From positions 41,067 through 105,066 of the forward strand of contig JASAND010000839.1 in NCBI GenBank assembly GCA_030248195.1: a stretch of 64,000 bases of DNA, in the 5' to 3' direction. This document shows positions 23,901 through 32,600 of this stretch, in pieces (position 1 is the stretch's first letter; each line of letters begins with the position of its first letter). The notes under the pieces were generated by a model that was not told the DNA's origin, did no database searches, and saw only the letters and a program-made list of their open reading frames with translations. The position numbers and the translations under genes are program-made. The stretch is from Trissonchulus latispiculum. Its lineage: Eukaryota; Nematoda; Enoplea; Enoplida; Ironidae.

Positions 23901-25999
23901 TCCATCTCGAGACAGTAGGAACTCGGATTAATTTCCTCTGTTGTCGAGGTAGCATTGTTCCCATATTATCAGCCATCTTAATCAGTTGGGTATCTGTATG
24001 CTTTGCTTTTTGAGAGTGTGTGTGTCTTGCTCTAGAGCGCCCTCCTGTTGTACGAACTGGCCTGGCGGATGTCCAAAGACACTCCTTCTCTCCTCTGGTA
24101 CGTACTCTCCTGTCCTCTCTTCTCCCCGTTTTTACAAAAATTTGCTTCCAACTATGCTTTTGCTTTTGCCTTTCGCTTAGATAATCTTTCTGAACGGACT
24201 CATTTCATGTATTATATGTATATACTTATGTGGGTTGTGTGGTTCTTTGTAGGTGGGCGATTGTGGGCGTGACGTATCAGTATCTGGAGGGTCGGATCGA
24301 CGCGCGACGCTACACGTTGGACTTCACGGATCTCCAGGGCCACGTCCTCAGGAACGCGCACAGGTAACGCCATCTCGGAGGGTGCACATGGTCCATTGTG
24401 CATAACTCTAACGACAATCTCTACAATGTAATCCTTTAGTTTTTGTTTGTCCATTTGGTTCTATGTGCACTGCGCTGCCTTATTCTATCGTTGCTGATAT
24501 TTCGTTTTCCTATTCTAGACATGAAAGGGGAGCGAGCGATTCTTCTTCCTTTGATCAGTTCCGAATCCAAACCGTTCAGAATGAGTGAGTCTCAAGCAGG
24601 CCCTCTCTCAAGTACACTTTTGCGTTTCTTCCTTTTTAGCACCTACATGGCTCAGTGTACGCAATTGTTGATGGAAAAGAGATTCCAGCTAGTAGGAACT
24701 TGATCAGACTTATCACCGTAGTTGTACCTAAGTGTGTGAGTGAGTGTGTATGTTGCAGACTGCGCCTGGTGCTGTACCGGAAGTGGAGTCTCTACGAGAG
24801 TCTGGAGCACAGCGTGGTCACCGCCTCCCGTTTCCGGGTCTGGGCCAACGCCAACAACAAACTCCTCAAGTCATTCCTCGTCGATTTGGGGTAGGTCACT
24901 TCACTTCTAGTCTAGTCTGTCCACAGGTCTAGAAAACACACTAACCAACCAACTGATAATATCAATACGTCATAGACGAGTTTGAGGATACGGCGCTTGC
25001 CGTAGAAGAATTGTTAGCATTTCTGTTGTTCTAACGTTTTCATTGGACTGTTTTAACGGTACCTTTAGTGACAGTCAGTGTGTGTCGTGTGTGTTTCTAG
25101 TCTGCCGCTTCGTGAATGTCGTCAGAACTTTGTGAACATGAAGAGCGAGTACCAGCGCAGCGTCCGTGCCTGGATGGAGGAGTCCGCCTCCCAGGAGCGC
25201 CATCGACTCAAGGACCTCTGCTACCCCTCCTTCCAGGCCCTCCTCGGCTCCTCCGTCCTCGGCGCCGCTGACGTCGTTCACTCCCTCTCCGCCCTTCTGG
25301 AACTACAGGTACCTCTTCCGTCCCCTTCCCTTCCCACTCCTCAAATTTGTCTATCATTCTTCGTGGTGAATATAATCTTTAACTTCCGGTTGTGTGACTG
25401 GTTGTCGGTTCTGAAAGGATTAATCGTTACGGAGGCTCCCTGCTTTGTCTATCCTTCTCAAACAGTCAGACAGTATTTACTCGATTTGTTTGTCGTTGTT
25501 TGCCCAAAATTCTAAACACGAGAGTCTGAGGGGATAGTTGAGCACAAGTGATTAGACCCAATAGAAGGTCGTGTATGTGCTTAATTTCCAGTGTATTGTC
25601 CTCTTACGGATGTGGGGTTTCTGTTTCAGAGACGCAGTGACGATCCGAGTGGGAGCGGAAGCGGAGGCCTCACAGAGCGATTCATGATCGCCATGGATTC
25701 TCTTTCCCACTCAAGGTATCTGTCTCTCTCCCTATCCATGTATCTGTTGCAAATGTCTGAGTTTAATGTGCTTTTTATATTATAGTCTCTCGAAAAATTG
25801 TATTTATTTAATATCGTTAATATTTTTGTGTGGGTGTTTCAGAGAGGGTAGCTGCAGTGGGGAGGGCGCTCCTCTGATGCGCCGCGGGTTCGAGCTGTAC
25901 AAGGAGCTGTGTCGTCTGACCCTGGACCGTGTAAAGTCCCTCGTCTCCCTCCGCAAGATCATACCCATGGGACAGTATCTCTTCGCCCAGCTCCCTGAG
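11925..25999 (+). CDS. CDC45: CDC45 replication helicase subunit, partial gene (13 exons)
   Basis: CDC45 joins MCM2-7 and GINS in the nuclear CMG helicase, and it is an inactive DHH-family (RecJ-like) fold. Exons are at 11925-11984, 17686-17781, 19605-19699, 20926-21091, 21207-21352, 21664-21712, 24036-24097, 24253-24363, 24519-24584, 24759-24890, 25101-25308, 25630-25715 and 25843-25999. All have AG/GT borders, and every join keeps frame, giving 478 codons. Recognisable stretches follow the animal protein in order: CDVDSVCASKIL (DHH-like core), LYTLVPVS, FINCG, an acidic segment with a basic KRTRLD patch, ELAWRMSKDT, WWAIVGVT, RLVLYRKWSLYESL, MDSLSHS and PMGQYLF. The first exon (about 18 codons) and the last roughly 110 codons were not found. 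Introns range from about 115 bases to 5.7 kb and hold many miniature elements. The exons are markedly more GC-rich than their introns. Confidence 0.93.
12062..12105. repeat. Alternating purine-pyrimidine (TG/CG)n run
   Basis: A GT/GC microsatellite lies just after the first recognised CDC45 exon. Alternating GTGCGCGTG tracts have the pattern that can adopt Z-DNA. It is an ordinary microsatellite otherwise. Confidence 0.7.
12281..12673. mobile_element. hAT-type miniature element (GGCGGATCCAGG family)
   Basis: Inverted ends CAATGGCGGATCCAGG and CCTGGATCCGCCCCTG are bounded on both sides by the perfect 8-bp duplication CCTCCCAT (12273-12280 and 12674-12681). It carries three hairpins: TCTGGGGGGC-TCC-GCCCCCCAGA at 12337-12359, an 11-bp perfect stem with loop ACA at 12551-12575, and GGGGGGCGGCCGCCCCCC at 12637-12654. 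It is inserted in a CDC45 intron. Confidence 0.88.
13090..13185. mobile_element. Left end of a CAGTGGCGTAGAT-type element
   Basis: The motif CAGTGGCGTAGATAGG followed by a G-rich tract (CTTCGGGGAGGGCG) reappears inverted at 15238-15297 (GGGCGCCCTCCCC...TTATCTACGCCAATG). The pair may bound one composite element of about 2.2 kb that contains the LINE fragment, or they may be two separate remnants. No target duplication was established. Confidence 0.55.
13190..13530. repeat. AT-rich degenerate tandem repeat
   Basis: Units of roughly 75-80 bases share a TTTTC(A/G)(C/A)CAAAAACGG core (13250, 13316, 13362). No coding signal was seen. It lies within the first long CDC45 intron. Confidence 0.5.
13754..14197 (+). 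pseudogene. LINE reverse transcriptase C-terminal fragment
   Basis: The plus-strand frame contains RRLTWLGHVLRM followed by RPPGRPPKTWLRT, a signature seen near the C-terminus of many RTE/CR1-type LINE reverse transcriptases after the finger region. No catalytic core is present. The fragment is 5'-truncated and sits in a CDC45 intron between the two CAGTGGCGTAGAT-type ends. Confidence 0.7.
14566..14640. mobile_element. Fragment of the GGCGGATCCAGG family interior
   Basis: The segment GGGTCTGGGGGGC-AGA-GCCCCCCAGAAGTTGAG matches 12331-12366 but with a different 3-base loop (AGA against TCC). The flanking AT-rich tail also matches. Element ends are missing. The rest of 14200-15160 is AT-rich intron with nothing recognised. 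Confidence 0.65.
15170..15335. repeat. Cluster of three perfect GC hairpins
   Basis: Three perfect inverted repeats lie in 150 bases. They are AAGCTCGCGC-TGC-GCGCGAGCTT at 15182-15204, a 14-bp stem with a 2-base spacer at 15251-15280 (GGGGAGGGCGCCCG arm), and an 11-bp stem with loop GGCA at 15300-15325. The second belongs to the right end of a CAGTGGCGTAGAT-type element. The rest of 15340-15960 is intron without recognised features. Confidence 0.8.
15979..16340. repeat. 163-bp tandem repeat, about 2.2 units
   Basis: Units start at GCTGGGCTGG (15979, 16142) and a diverged third start at 16305. Each unit reads through the CCGTCGGGAGGGTCAAGTCG and GGCTCTACCTGGCC markers. It sits just upstream of the 146-bp G-rich array, inside CDC45 intron DNA. 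The open frames across it are a by-product of the repeat. Confidence 0.85.
16370..16735. repeat. G-rich 146-bp tandem array, copy 2
   Basis: Three units are marked by CCCTAAGTGAGCTGAGCAAC at 16411, 16557 and 16703, a period of exactly 146. Each unit has a GTGGGGTGGGG-type core with quadruplex-like spacing. It is the same family as 8131-8526. Confidence 0.88.
16885..18029. mobile_element. Possible hAT-like element with GATGCACCGGGGCC ends
   Basis: A left end TAGAGATGCACCGGGGCC at 16885 and a right end GGCCCCGGTGCATCCCTA at about 18012-18029 are inverted. A second left-type end TAGAAATGCACCGGGGCC is at about 17822. Between them are two copies (17055-17135 and 17305-17360) of a GTCTCGGTCTCG-rich block containing CCCAAAAGCCGAGACTTGG, and CDC45 exon 17686-17781. 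The exon position argues that the outer pair does not bound one simple insertion and that the real element is likely about 17822-18029. The TIR style resembles hAT families. No target duplication was confirmed. Confidence 0.45.
18030..19213. other. CDC45 intron DNA, remnants only
   Basis: The stretch holds a (TA)n run near 18030-18046 and a second one at 18382-18398, plus a diverged remnant of the ATATGAG foldback family at about 18890-19060 (CAGGCTCATAGG, TTGTACAACCTGACCACGAAGAC). Minus-strand frames at 18363-18787 show no recognisable domain. Confidence 0.5.
19214..19514. mobile_element. CAGGGTATTTTTTA miniature element, copy 1
   Basis: Inverted ends CAGGGTATTTTTTACAGG and CCTAAAAAATACCCTG enclose an AT-rich interior with C- and G-runs near the ends. 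The longer copy at 36261-37059 has the same ends and interior. The hAT-like CAGGG terminus is suggestive. No convincing target duplication was seen at this copy. It ends 90 bases before CDC45 exon 19605. Confidence 0.75.
19700..20925. other. CDC45 intron, no recognised gene
   Basis: About 1.2 kb lies between exons. Open frames on both strands (for example 19833-20162 minus and 20182-20391 plus) show no known domain and are treated as chance. A C-run is present at 20272-20280. Confidence 0.5.
21868..22465. mobile_element. PIF/Harbinger-like miniature element with TTA target duplication
   Basis: Inverted ends AGCCCGGTTCATAC and GTATGAACCGGGCT are flanked by TTA at 21865-21867 and 22466-22468. 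Subterminal regions are packed with CGGACAAACGGACAA-type repeats in inverted orientation on the two sides, a layout typical of transposase binding sites. It is noncoding and 598 bp long, within the 2.3-kb CDC45 intron. The superfamily call rests on the 3-bp TTA duplication. Confidence 0.75.
22500..24035. other. CDC45 intron with G-rich remnants
   Basis: A G-run region at 22690-22790 resembles the interior of the miniature elements but its ends were not found. 22900-23260 contains short GC-rich inverted motifs (CGGCCAACCCG, CGGCCGGGC). No gene was recognised. Confidence 0.4.
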
Positions 26000-26422
26000 G
26001 TGAGTCTCACTCTCTCTCCCACCCAACTATTAGTCTTAGACTATGCTCAGGTAATGCTCTGCTTTTCTGAATTTTTCCTGGCCCGTTAATGGTCTTCCCA
26101 TTAGGTTAGTTTCTTTGCTTCTCCCCTCACACAGAAGTACCAATTAAATTATAAAATTAATCTAAATGGAAAATGTAAACTCTAATCTCAACACATAAGT
26201 CAATTTATTGAGCGAGTGAGTAAATTTTACATGTTGTCAGTAAAGTGTAGTGTGCGATCACAAAAAATTTAGTTTTTTATCCAAGGCATTTTATTTTTAC
26301 ATGGTTTCATTAAGAAATTACGTAAAAGAAAACGAAAAGCAACGACGTAAAAATTAGTACTTTAGTTCAGGTTTTGCTTGTTACAAGAGTAATAAGCAAA
26401 ACATCAAACATGTAAGTTACAT
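26000..26422. other. Downstream of last recognised CDC45 exon
   Basis: A good donor (GTGAGT) follows exon 25843-25999, yet no plausible next exon was found here. The sequence is AT-rich and noncoding in appearance. Confidence 0.5.
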
Positions 26423-26767
26423 CAAGAGTACATAATATATAAGAGTGTGACAGCAGGCAAGCTCTCTGTTATCAGCTGTAGGTACATGCTATGTTCGCTA
26501 ACGGCTGACCCGCCCCCCACAAATGTGTTTGTGCTCTTCAAAGAAATTTGGCCGCTATGCTTGCATGCTGAAGTAAGAAAACACAACTACTCAGTTGGTT
26601 CAATGTGCGTCTGTTGCGAGCTTTAACACATAAAGATAGCGTGCGAATTTCTTTGAAGAGCACATACACGTTTGTGGGGGGTCAGCCGTTAGCGAACATA
26701 GCATGTACCTACAGCTGATAACAAAGAGCTTGCCTGCTGTCACACTCTTATATATTATGTACTCTTG
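26423..26767. mobile_element. CAAGAGTACATAAT miniature element, copy 1 (7-bp target duplication)
   Basis: The arms of roughly 150 bases are inverted and begin CAAGAGTACATAATA. Flanks GTTACAT (26416-26422) and GTAACAT (26768-26774) form a 7-bp duplication with one mismatch. The middle contains CTCTTCAAAGAAATT in inverted orientation. The second family member at 55069-55439 has a perfect 7-bp duplication. It is noncoding. Confidence 0.88.
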
Positions 26768-26774
26768 GTAACAT

Positions 26775-28090
26775 CAGGACATGGGCTAACCAACAATCTG
26801 CATCGTTTGCTTGTTTGCTGTCTTATGTACTGTTCCAATCTGCGTAGATAAGCAGTTGAAGTTAGCCAAATTTTTCTTTTCTCTTCAAAATTTTGCACGT
26901 TGCTGCACAGTCTTAGGACATTTCCCGATAAACTAGGGAAGAGTAGTTTTAGAGCAGTGCTAAAATCAACTCTTTAGTAGTTCTTAACTCTTCCTCAAAA
27001 AGACCATTGATGATTTGCGCCATACCAAGGGTACATAATCCAACAGTTATGACGTACCTACTCTTCGCCATTCTGATTCTTTTAGAATTCAAACGAAACA
27101 GCCTATCGTCATTTTCTGTCTGTAAAATGTAGAGGTGTACGCTGAACCAATCCAGTTGTTGGGGAACCCTTTTAAAAAGATGTAGAGCCAAGAGAAATCA
27201 TTATGACATTCTGACAAATGAAAGTTCAACTTATATATTTCAAAAACCCAAATTCTGACTAATGAAAGATTGAAAAGTCAGTTTCTGACTAATGAAATTC
27301 TGACATATGAAACTCTGACTACTGAAGATAAACCGCCTGCATCAGCATCAGCTGCCGATAATCTGGCAATCAATTTCAAGTCACTATAATCCCTCTGAAG
27401 TCCTTAAAACGCTTTAAAATACCTTAGGAGTGAAACTTTATCCAATCTAAAACTCAATTTGAATAAAGACGCTTGAAAACAGTTGAATTTTAGAATGGCC
27501 ACCACCCTGAAAATTGTGTTAAAAATTTGTGCTCGGGTACCCGGGTAGTGTCGCAATTACCCGACATAGGGCTTCGGGTAGTACTGGGTACCCGGGCCCA
27601 AATATTTGGACCCGTGCCCACGCCTAGTATGTGTTTATATAATTCCCAGTTCTCACCGACGGATTTGATTAGCAAATGGTTTCAACAAACCAGACGACCA
27701 CAGTCCCGTTGCATTAACAACTCCTTTTACACTTCTGAACGGCAACAATGGATAGACTAGAGTATAGAGTAGAGTAGGGTTAAAATTAACTCAACTCATT
27801 GAACCCATTCACTGGTGTTCCCTCTTAGCTCTTTCGTGAAGAGGATCGCGAGTTCATTTTAACTCTATTCTACCCTTTCTTCAAAAGGCAAATGCTGAAT
27901 GCATAGTTTAGTTATCAGTTGGCAGTCTTCCAGACTCTCACAATATGGTAAACGGAGATCGTGATTCTGGTAGGGCTCGGCTTATCCTAAACGATTCTCC
28001 CTTCTCTGCCAACAATTTTTCGGTTTAATACATCAAACATGCACAATTGTAAACAACAAATGTAGAAATAAACCAAGCTGGCATTTATAG
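26775..28090. other. Unassigned intergenic DNA
   Basis: The region contains a short repeat of TCTGACTAATGAAA (27255-27320), a GGGTACCCGGG-rich patch (27533-27610), and an inverted repeat around 27756-27880 built on GAGTAGGGTTAAAATTAACTC. A minus-strand 80-codon frame at 27191-26949 has no recognised domain. Confidence 0.4.
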
Positions 28091-28094
28091 TGGG

Positions 28095-28350
28095 AGGTGT
28101 GGGGATGGGGGCCCCCAACTTTTCCGCAAGCTCCCATCCACTTTTTGGGGGTGGCAGTAGAATGGCAAAGAATTAAGTTTTTGAGTTTAAATTTTAAAAA
28201 ATTTTCTCAATTTTTAGCTAATTTATGGACATTTTAGCTCATTTTAAGCTTAAAACAGCGTTCCTTTCCGTTTTTACCTTACAGAAGCAAATTTTTCGCT
28301 AAAAATTTAGGTAAATTTGTACCTTTTCGGAAGCACCCCCACTTTCAAAC
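28095..28350. mobile_element. G/C-run-bounded miniature element remnant
   Basis: The segment starts with G- and C-runs (GGGGATGGGGGCCCCC), has an AT-rich interior and ends near GGAAGCACCCCCACTTTC. It resembles the other small elements in layout. Its exact ends and target duplication were not established. Confidence 0.4.
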
Positions 28351-28519
28351 CCCTGAAAAATAGCAGACTAGGAGACGTCGCGGGCGAGCAGGTAAATGCT
28401 GTGCCATCCCGGCTGACTCAAGGACAAACAAGCATCAAAGAATATATATAATGGAGTCAACTAGAGTAAAGTTTAAGTTTTCTTAACTTGAAAACTCTCA
28501 AAAGGACCCCCGATATTTT

Positions 28520-28879
28520 TTGCAAGATTGCTTTTGCTGTACAATAGGAACAATGCTAAAATATTGTTCTGAGGCTAGCGTCGCGAAACTACACAGCATT
28601 CTTGACGAGATTCTGTCGGATCTTCGCCAAATGTACGGGAATGAACTTAGAGAGACGGGTATTAACTGGAGTTATACATGTATGTCTCCCATGTGCAAGT
28701 TTTCCAAACAATGCGAGATTCAGAACCAAAAAGAATTTTCAAAATTTACCAGAATTAAAAAATATATAAAACAGATGACCCTTCCGAAAATCCTACAAAC
28801 GACAAAATATATCCAAACAGCACATACCTGGCTCCACACAGACCTAACAAGAACTCATCAAGTCAAATACAGCTTTTAA
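28520..28879 (+). CDS. Orphan open frame, 119 codons (about 108 from first ATG)
   Basis: The frame contains an amphipathic N-terminal stretch (LHSILDEILSDLRQM) and then a basic, Lys/Thr-rich tail. No family is recognised. It lies antisense to the region 3' of GOLGA7 and could be an exon of an unknown gene, part of the GOLGA7 3' untranslated region read backwards, or chance. Evidence is limited to its length in AT-rich DNA. Confidence 0.2.
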   Translation: MQDCFCCTIGTMLKYCSEASVAKLHSILDEILSDLRQMYGNELRETGINWSYTCMSPMCKFSKQCEIQNQKEFSKFTRIKKYIKQMTLPKILQTTKYIQTAHTWLHTDLTRTHQVKYSF

Positions 28880-29693
28880 ACCTTCCGTAGACAAACCTGT
28901 GAGTGTAGCTGATATAATGATGAAGACTTCTGACAACCAGAGAAAAACAAACTGTCTTATCCTGTGACTTTATGCGAAACATAAAAGTTGGATTACACAT
29001 CAGATTCAAAATTCTGGGAGGTCACAAGATAACTGTAATAAGACAGAATTCATTACAACAGCGAAACTTAGAACATAACTGTACAACAAAAAATCATGGT
29101 TTCAGAATCAAAACAAATCACTGATTGTCCAAACAGCAGACGACACAAAATTTAGATACAACAACAAAGGAGAGATATACCATCAAAGAGGGATTTGTCC
29201 GAGTGAGGGCGCCGGGACACGGGGAAAGGAGGGGGCAGCGGCGACGACTCAATTTCCAGATAAAGTCTAACACTAAGCCAGATACAAGTCATGTGGTGGG
29301 AACTGCGAAATCACTTCACCTGGGTTTTCCCTAACCCAAAAAAGTGGGAAGAGATACGTACAGTGCAATCAATCATCACTATATAACTACATATTTTAAT
29401 TACACGGTAGTGATTTCACACATGTCATACATACAATATACATACTATCACCCGAAAGAGCGAACACACTAAGCCAATATACATTTAATAAATAGCATAA
29501 CATGAAGTATATACAACTCAATGCGAGCTCATAAATAGGTATATACGGGAAAGAGTGTCAATCACTAGGAAACGCAGTCCAGGAAAGAGGGAAGTGCTCA
29601 CTGGAAGGAGCAATGGAGTCAGCGGGGTCGGGGGGGGGGCTTGAGGAAGGAGGGAGGACCGAGGGCACCACGGGGGGACTCGACTCCAACTGC

Positions 29694-32600
29694 TCAAGAG
29701 GGCCGCGGCGGCGCTGGCTCATTCACAATGCTGATTTCAATCTAAACACAGCAATACAAAACCACCCCACTGGAAACTGGAGAAGGAGCGGAGAGGGTAA
29801 GCTAATCTGGACAGACATTAGGCATGCAACGATGTTGTAACGAAGAATGGGATTGAGGAAGAAAGAGGAGACCCCGTCCCTCAACTGAGAGGAGGTTCAC
29901 TCAGCAGTCCTCCCTCTCTCAAACATCCATACACACAAGAATAAAAATGTTCCGATGGACCACGAAAAATGCAATATGGGTGACAGCGGACAGAGGACTA
30001 GGTTAAAACCGCGCAAAAGCAAGAAATATGTAGAATTTTATGTGGAACATAATATTTAAATTTGCCAAATCTTGAAAAGTGAAACATTAAAATAACTTTT
30101 ATGTAAACGGGCTTTTATGTAAACGCAGCAGTACGCAACGCGCGCTCAATTCAACTTCGTATATAGCAAAGAAATCAGAATCTAAAAATGAACAGTTAAG
30201 CGATAAAGATATAGCGAGCAGGCATGCTTTTTATTGAATAAACAACTTGTTCTTGGCTTCAATCAAAACTTTTACAATTTTGCCTCCAATAACAGTCGAA
30301 GCTCAGGTGCTCCGACAGCCCACTCCGGCCGGAGTTCCGGAGCGGGCAAATTTCCCAGCGCACATCACTAGTTCCCAGTAAACCTTAAGTAAAAATGTCA
30401 GTTTTATAAAAGAAACTTTAAAACTTCCGCCAATCATTAATCGTCAACCTACCGTTCCAATTTCGTCCTATTTCTCTATTTTGACAGAAATCCAACATCC
30501 AGTACCCATGGCTGCAATAGTTTTAGTTGCTGTACTTATCATTTTATGTCGTCAGTTAGACCGTGCTATACTTCCACAGTAGTCTATCGTAGCGCAACCA
30601 GATGCAAACTATACGTACTGGCAATGAAGGCAAGTTATACGTACGTATATACGGCACGATTCTACTGCTCTGTTGCGCTCATATGCAAAAATTTCGGACG
30701 GTTGCAACTTATCTGTAGCTAGTTATAGGCCGTGCTGTACTTCTGCAGCACTCTACTGCAGCGCAGAAAGATGCAAACTATACTGTATATGTAACTATAT
30801 TAATTTGTTATGCCCAAGCTATGTTATGTTTAACCGTCTACAGCCAAATTTCTATGGTTACTGCATAACAGTGCAGCACGATAGTAGCACCGCACCGCGC
30901 AGCGACTACGCTCTTCGTGTTCATCGACCCCGATGATCCTTATATGCGTCCCACTAAACGGCCCAAAACAGCATATTTAGGCCTATTTTTAACCAATTTC
31001 TTTGGAGTTGGGACTAAGAAATCTTTCCAAAATGGCTATTTGGCCGGACCAACTATAACCAACCAACCAACGGCGAAGCCGGAAATTTTTAAAAATTTTA
31101 ATGTAAAAACTAATTTTTTCCGGCTATTTTTGCTTATCCCTTGGCCATTTTTAAGTTATCCCTTGTCCCCAATGGGGGTAGGGCTTGTACCTCGTCCGGG
31201 TTGGGGGGAGCTTGGACCTCCCCTCACAGCCCCCGCGTTAATCTATGGCAATCGCTATCCCATGGTAACCCAAAGTTTCCTATGCAACACTCCTTGTCTT
31301 GTTTCGTTGAGTATTTAGCTGGCACGGTGCTCGATAGGGTCTCTAAGGGCCGCACTGAGCCTTTTACACCCATCTTATCTGGCTTGCTTTTACTGGGGGG
31401 GGGGGCGAGGCCCTCCAACTCGGCGACCTCCCCCCATTCGAGGTTCCCCCCATAAATTCCGGCCTCCCCCCATAACCCAAAAAATTCGCCAATTTCACCA
31501 TTTTTACCCTAAATTTTCTAAAATGTTCCGGCTTCGCCGGATTTTTAACCAAATTTTCGCTATTTTAGCATAAAAACACCTAAAATTAGTCATTTTTTAC
31601 AGATTTTACACCAAAAAACGTAAAAATTCGCAAATTGTTTCAAAAAATATGGCCCCCATTTTTGGTGAGACCCCCCATCGATGGGGGGGCAACTTTGAGC
31701 CCCCCCATACATTTTGGCCTAAAACTAAGCAGCTTATAGGGTGCGCTCTCGCGCTCCCCTATAAGTACAGTGCATAACGCGTTCCATATTCCTGTAATCA
31801 AAATTCTACACAGAAAAGTAGGTTACCGTTCTAAGTCCCCGCTCAATGGGGTCAGTGATCCAGAGACCGCGAGGAAGGTAGATCCGCTCGTTCTGCTCCT
31901 GCAGGTAATTCCCTATCCTCTCCAGTTGCTGAAACAACAACTCACAACCAAATAAATAATCAACCCTCATACCCTCTATTTTTGAGGTTTCCTTCAATCA
32001 CTAAAAGGCTCCCAACTCAGAATTTGACTAATTCTAAATGTCCTGATAGGATAGCATACTCATATCGGGGAAAATAGAATACGGAGCAACAAAACATATA
32101 GTGCTACTGTATTTCTCTATGATACAATTTAAATCAACTAACCATATATTTCTCGTAATTGTAACCGTAATGATAGTATGTTACCTTATATCGAGTAAAC
32201 ATCTTTGTTTGTTTGTTTGTTTACAGTGCTACTGCAATACAACTATTTCTATCTTTCTCTCCCAAGTGGAACCCACACCGTTTCAGCCCTCTTCTTTCAC
32301 TACAGCTTTACCAAAGAAAAGACTCAAGCCCAAATCGAGTACCACGCGACCAGTTCCGACAGTCCACGCACATTTTAGATTCTCCCTTTCCTGCTAACAA
32401 CCTACTCACCATAACCTTAACCCTGGCTTATTTTTACGGGGGCCTCACTCGAAAAGCTCCCCATAAATGCTGACCTCCCTTTTTCAATAACCCCAAAAAT
32501 TGCCAAATTTTACCACTTCTACCTTGAATTTTCAAGAATTTTGCCGGCGTCGCCGAATCTTGACGAAATTGTCACTATATATTTTAGACTGAAAACACCA

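Noticed and set aside
27829..27897. Short frame after CTTAG with EEDREF resembling the C-terminal end of CDC45
   Set aside because: The segment belongs to a local inverted repeat (GAGTAGGGTTAAAATTAACTC and its complement), and no exon for the 90 residues before it was found, so the resemblance is likely chance.
29173..29275. Alternative last exon for GOLGA7 (minus strand, peptide with LEIESSPLPPP)
   Set aside because: The available acceptor phases give an immediate stop after joining exon 3, whereas 29741-29694 joins in phase and matches the family ending IEI.
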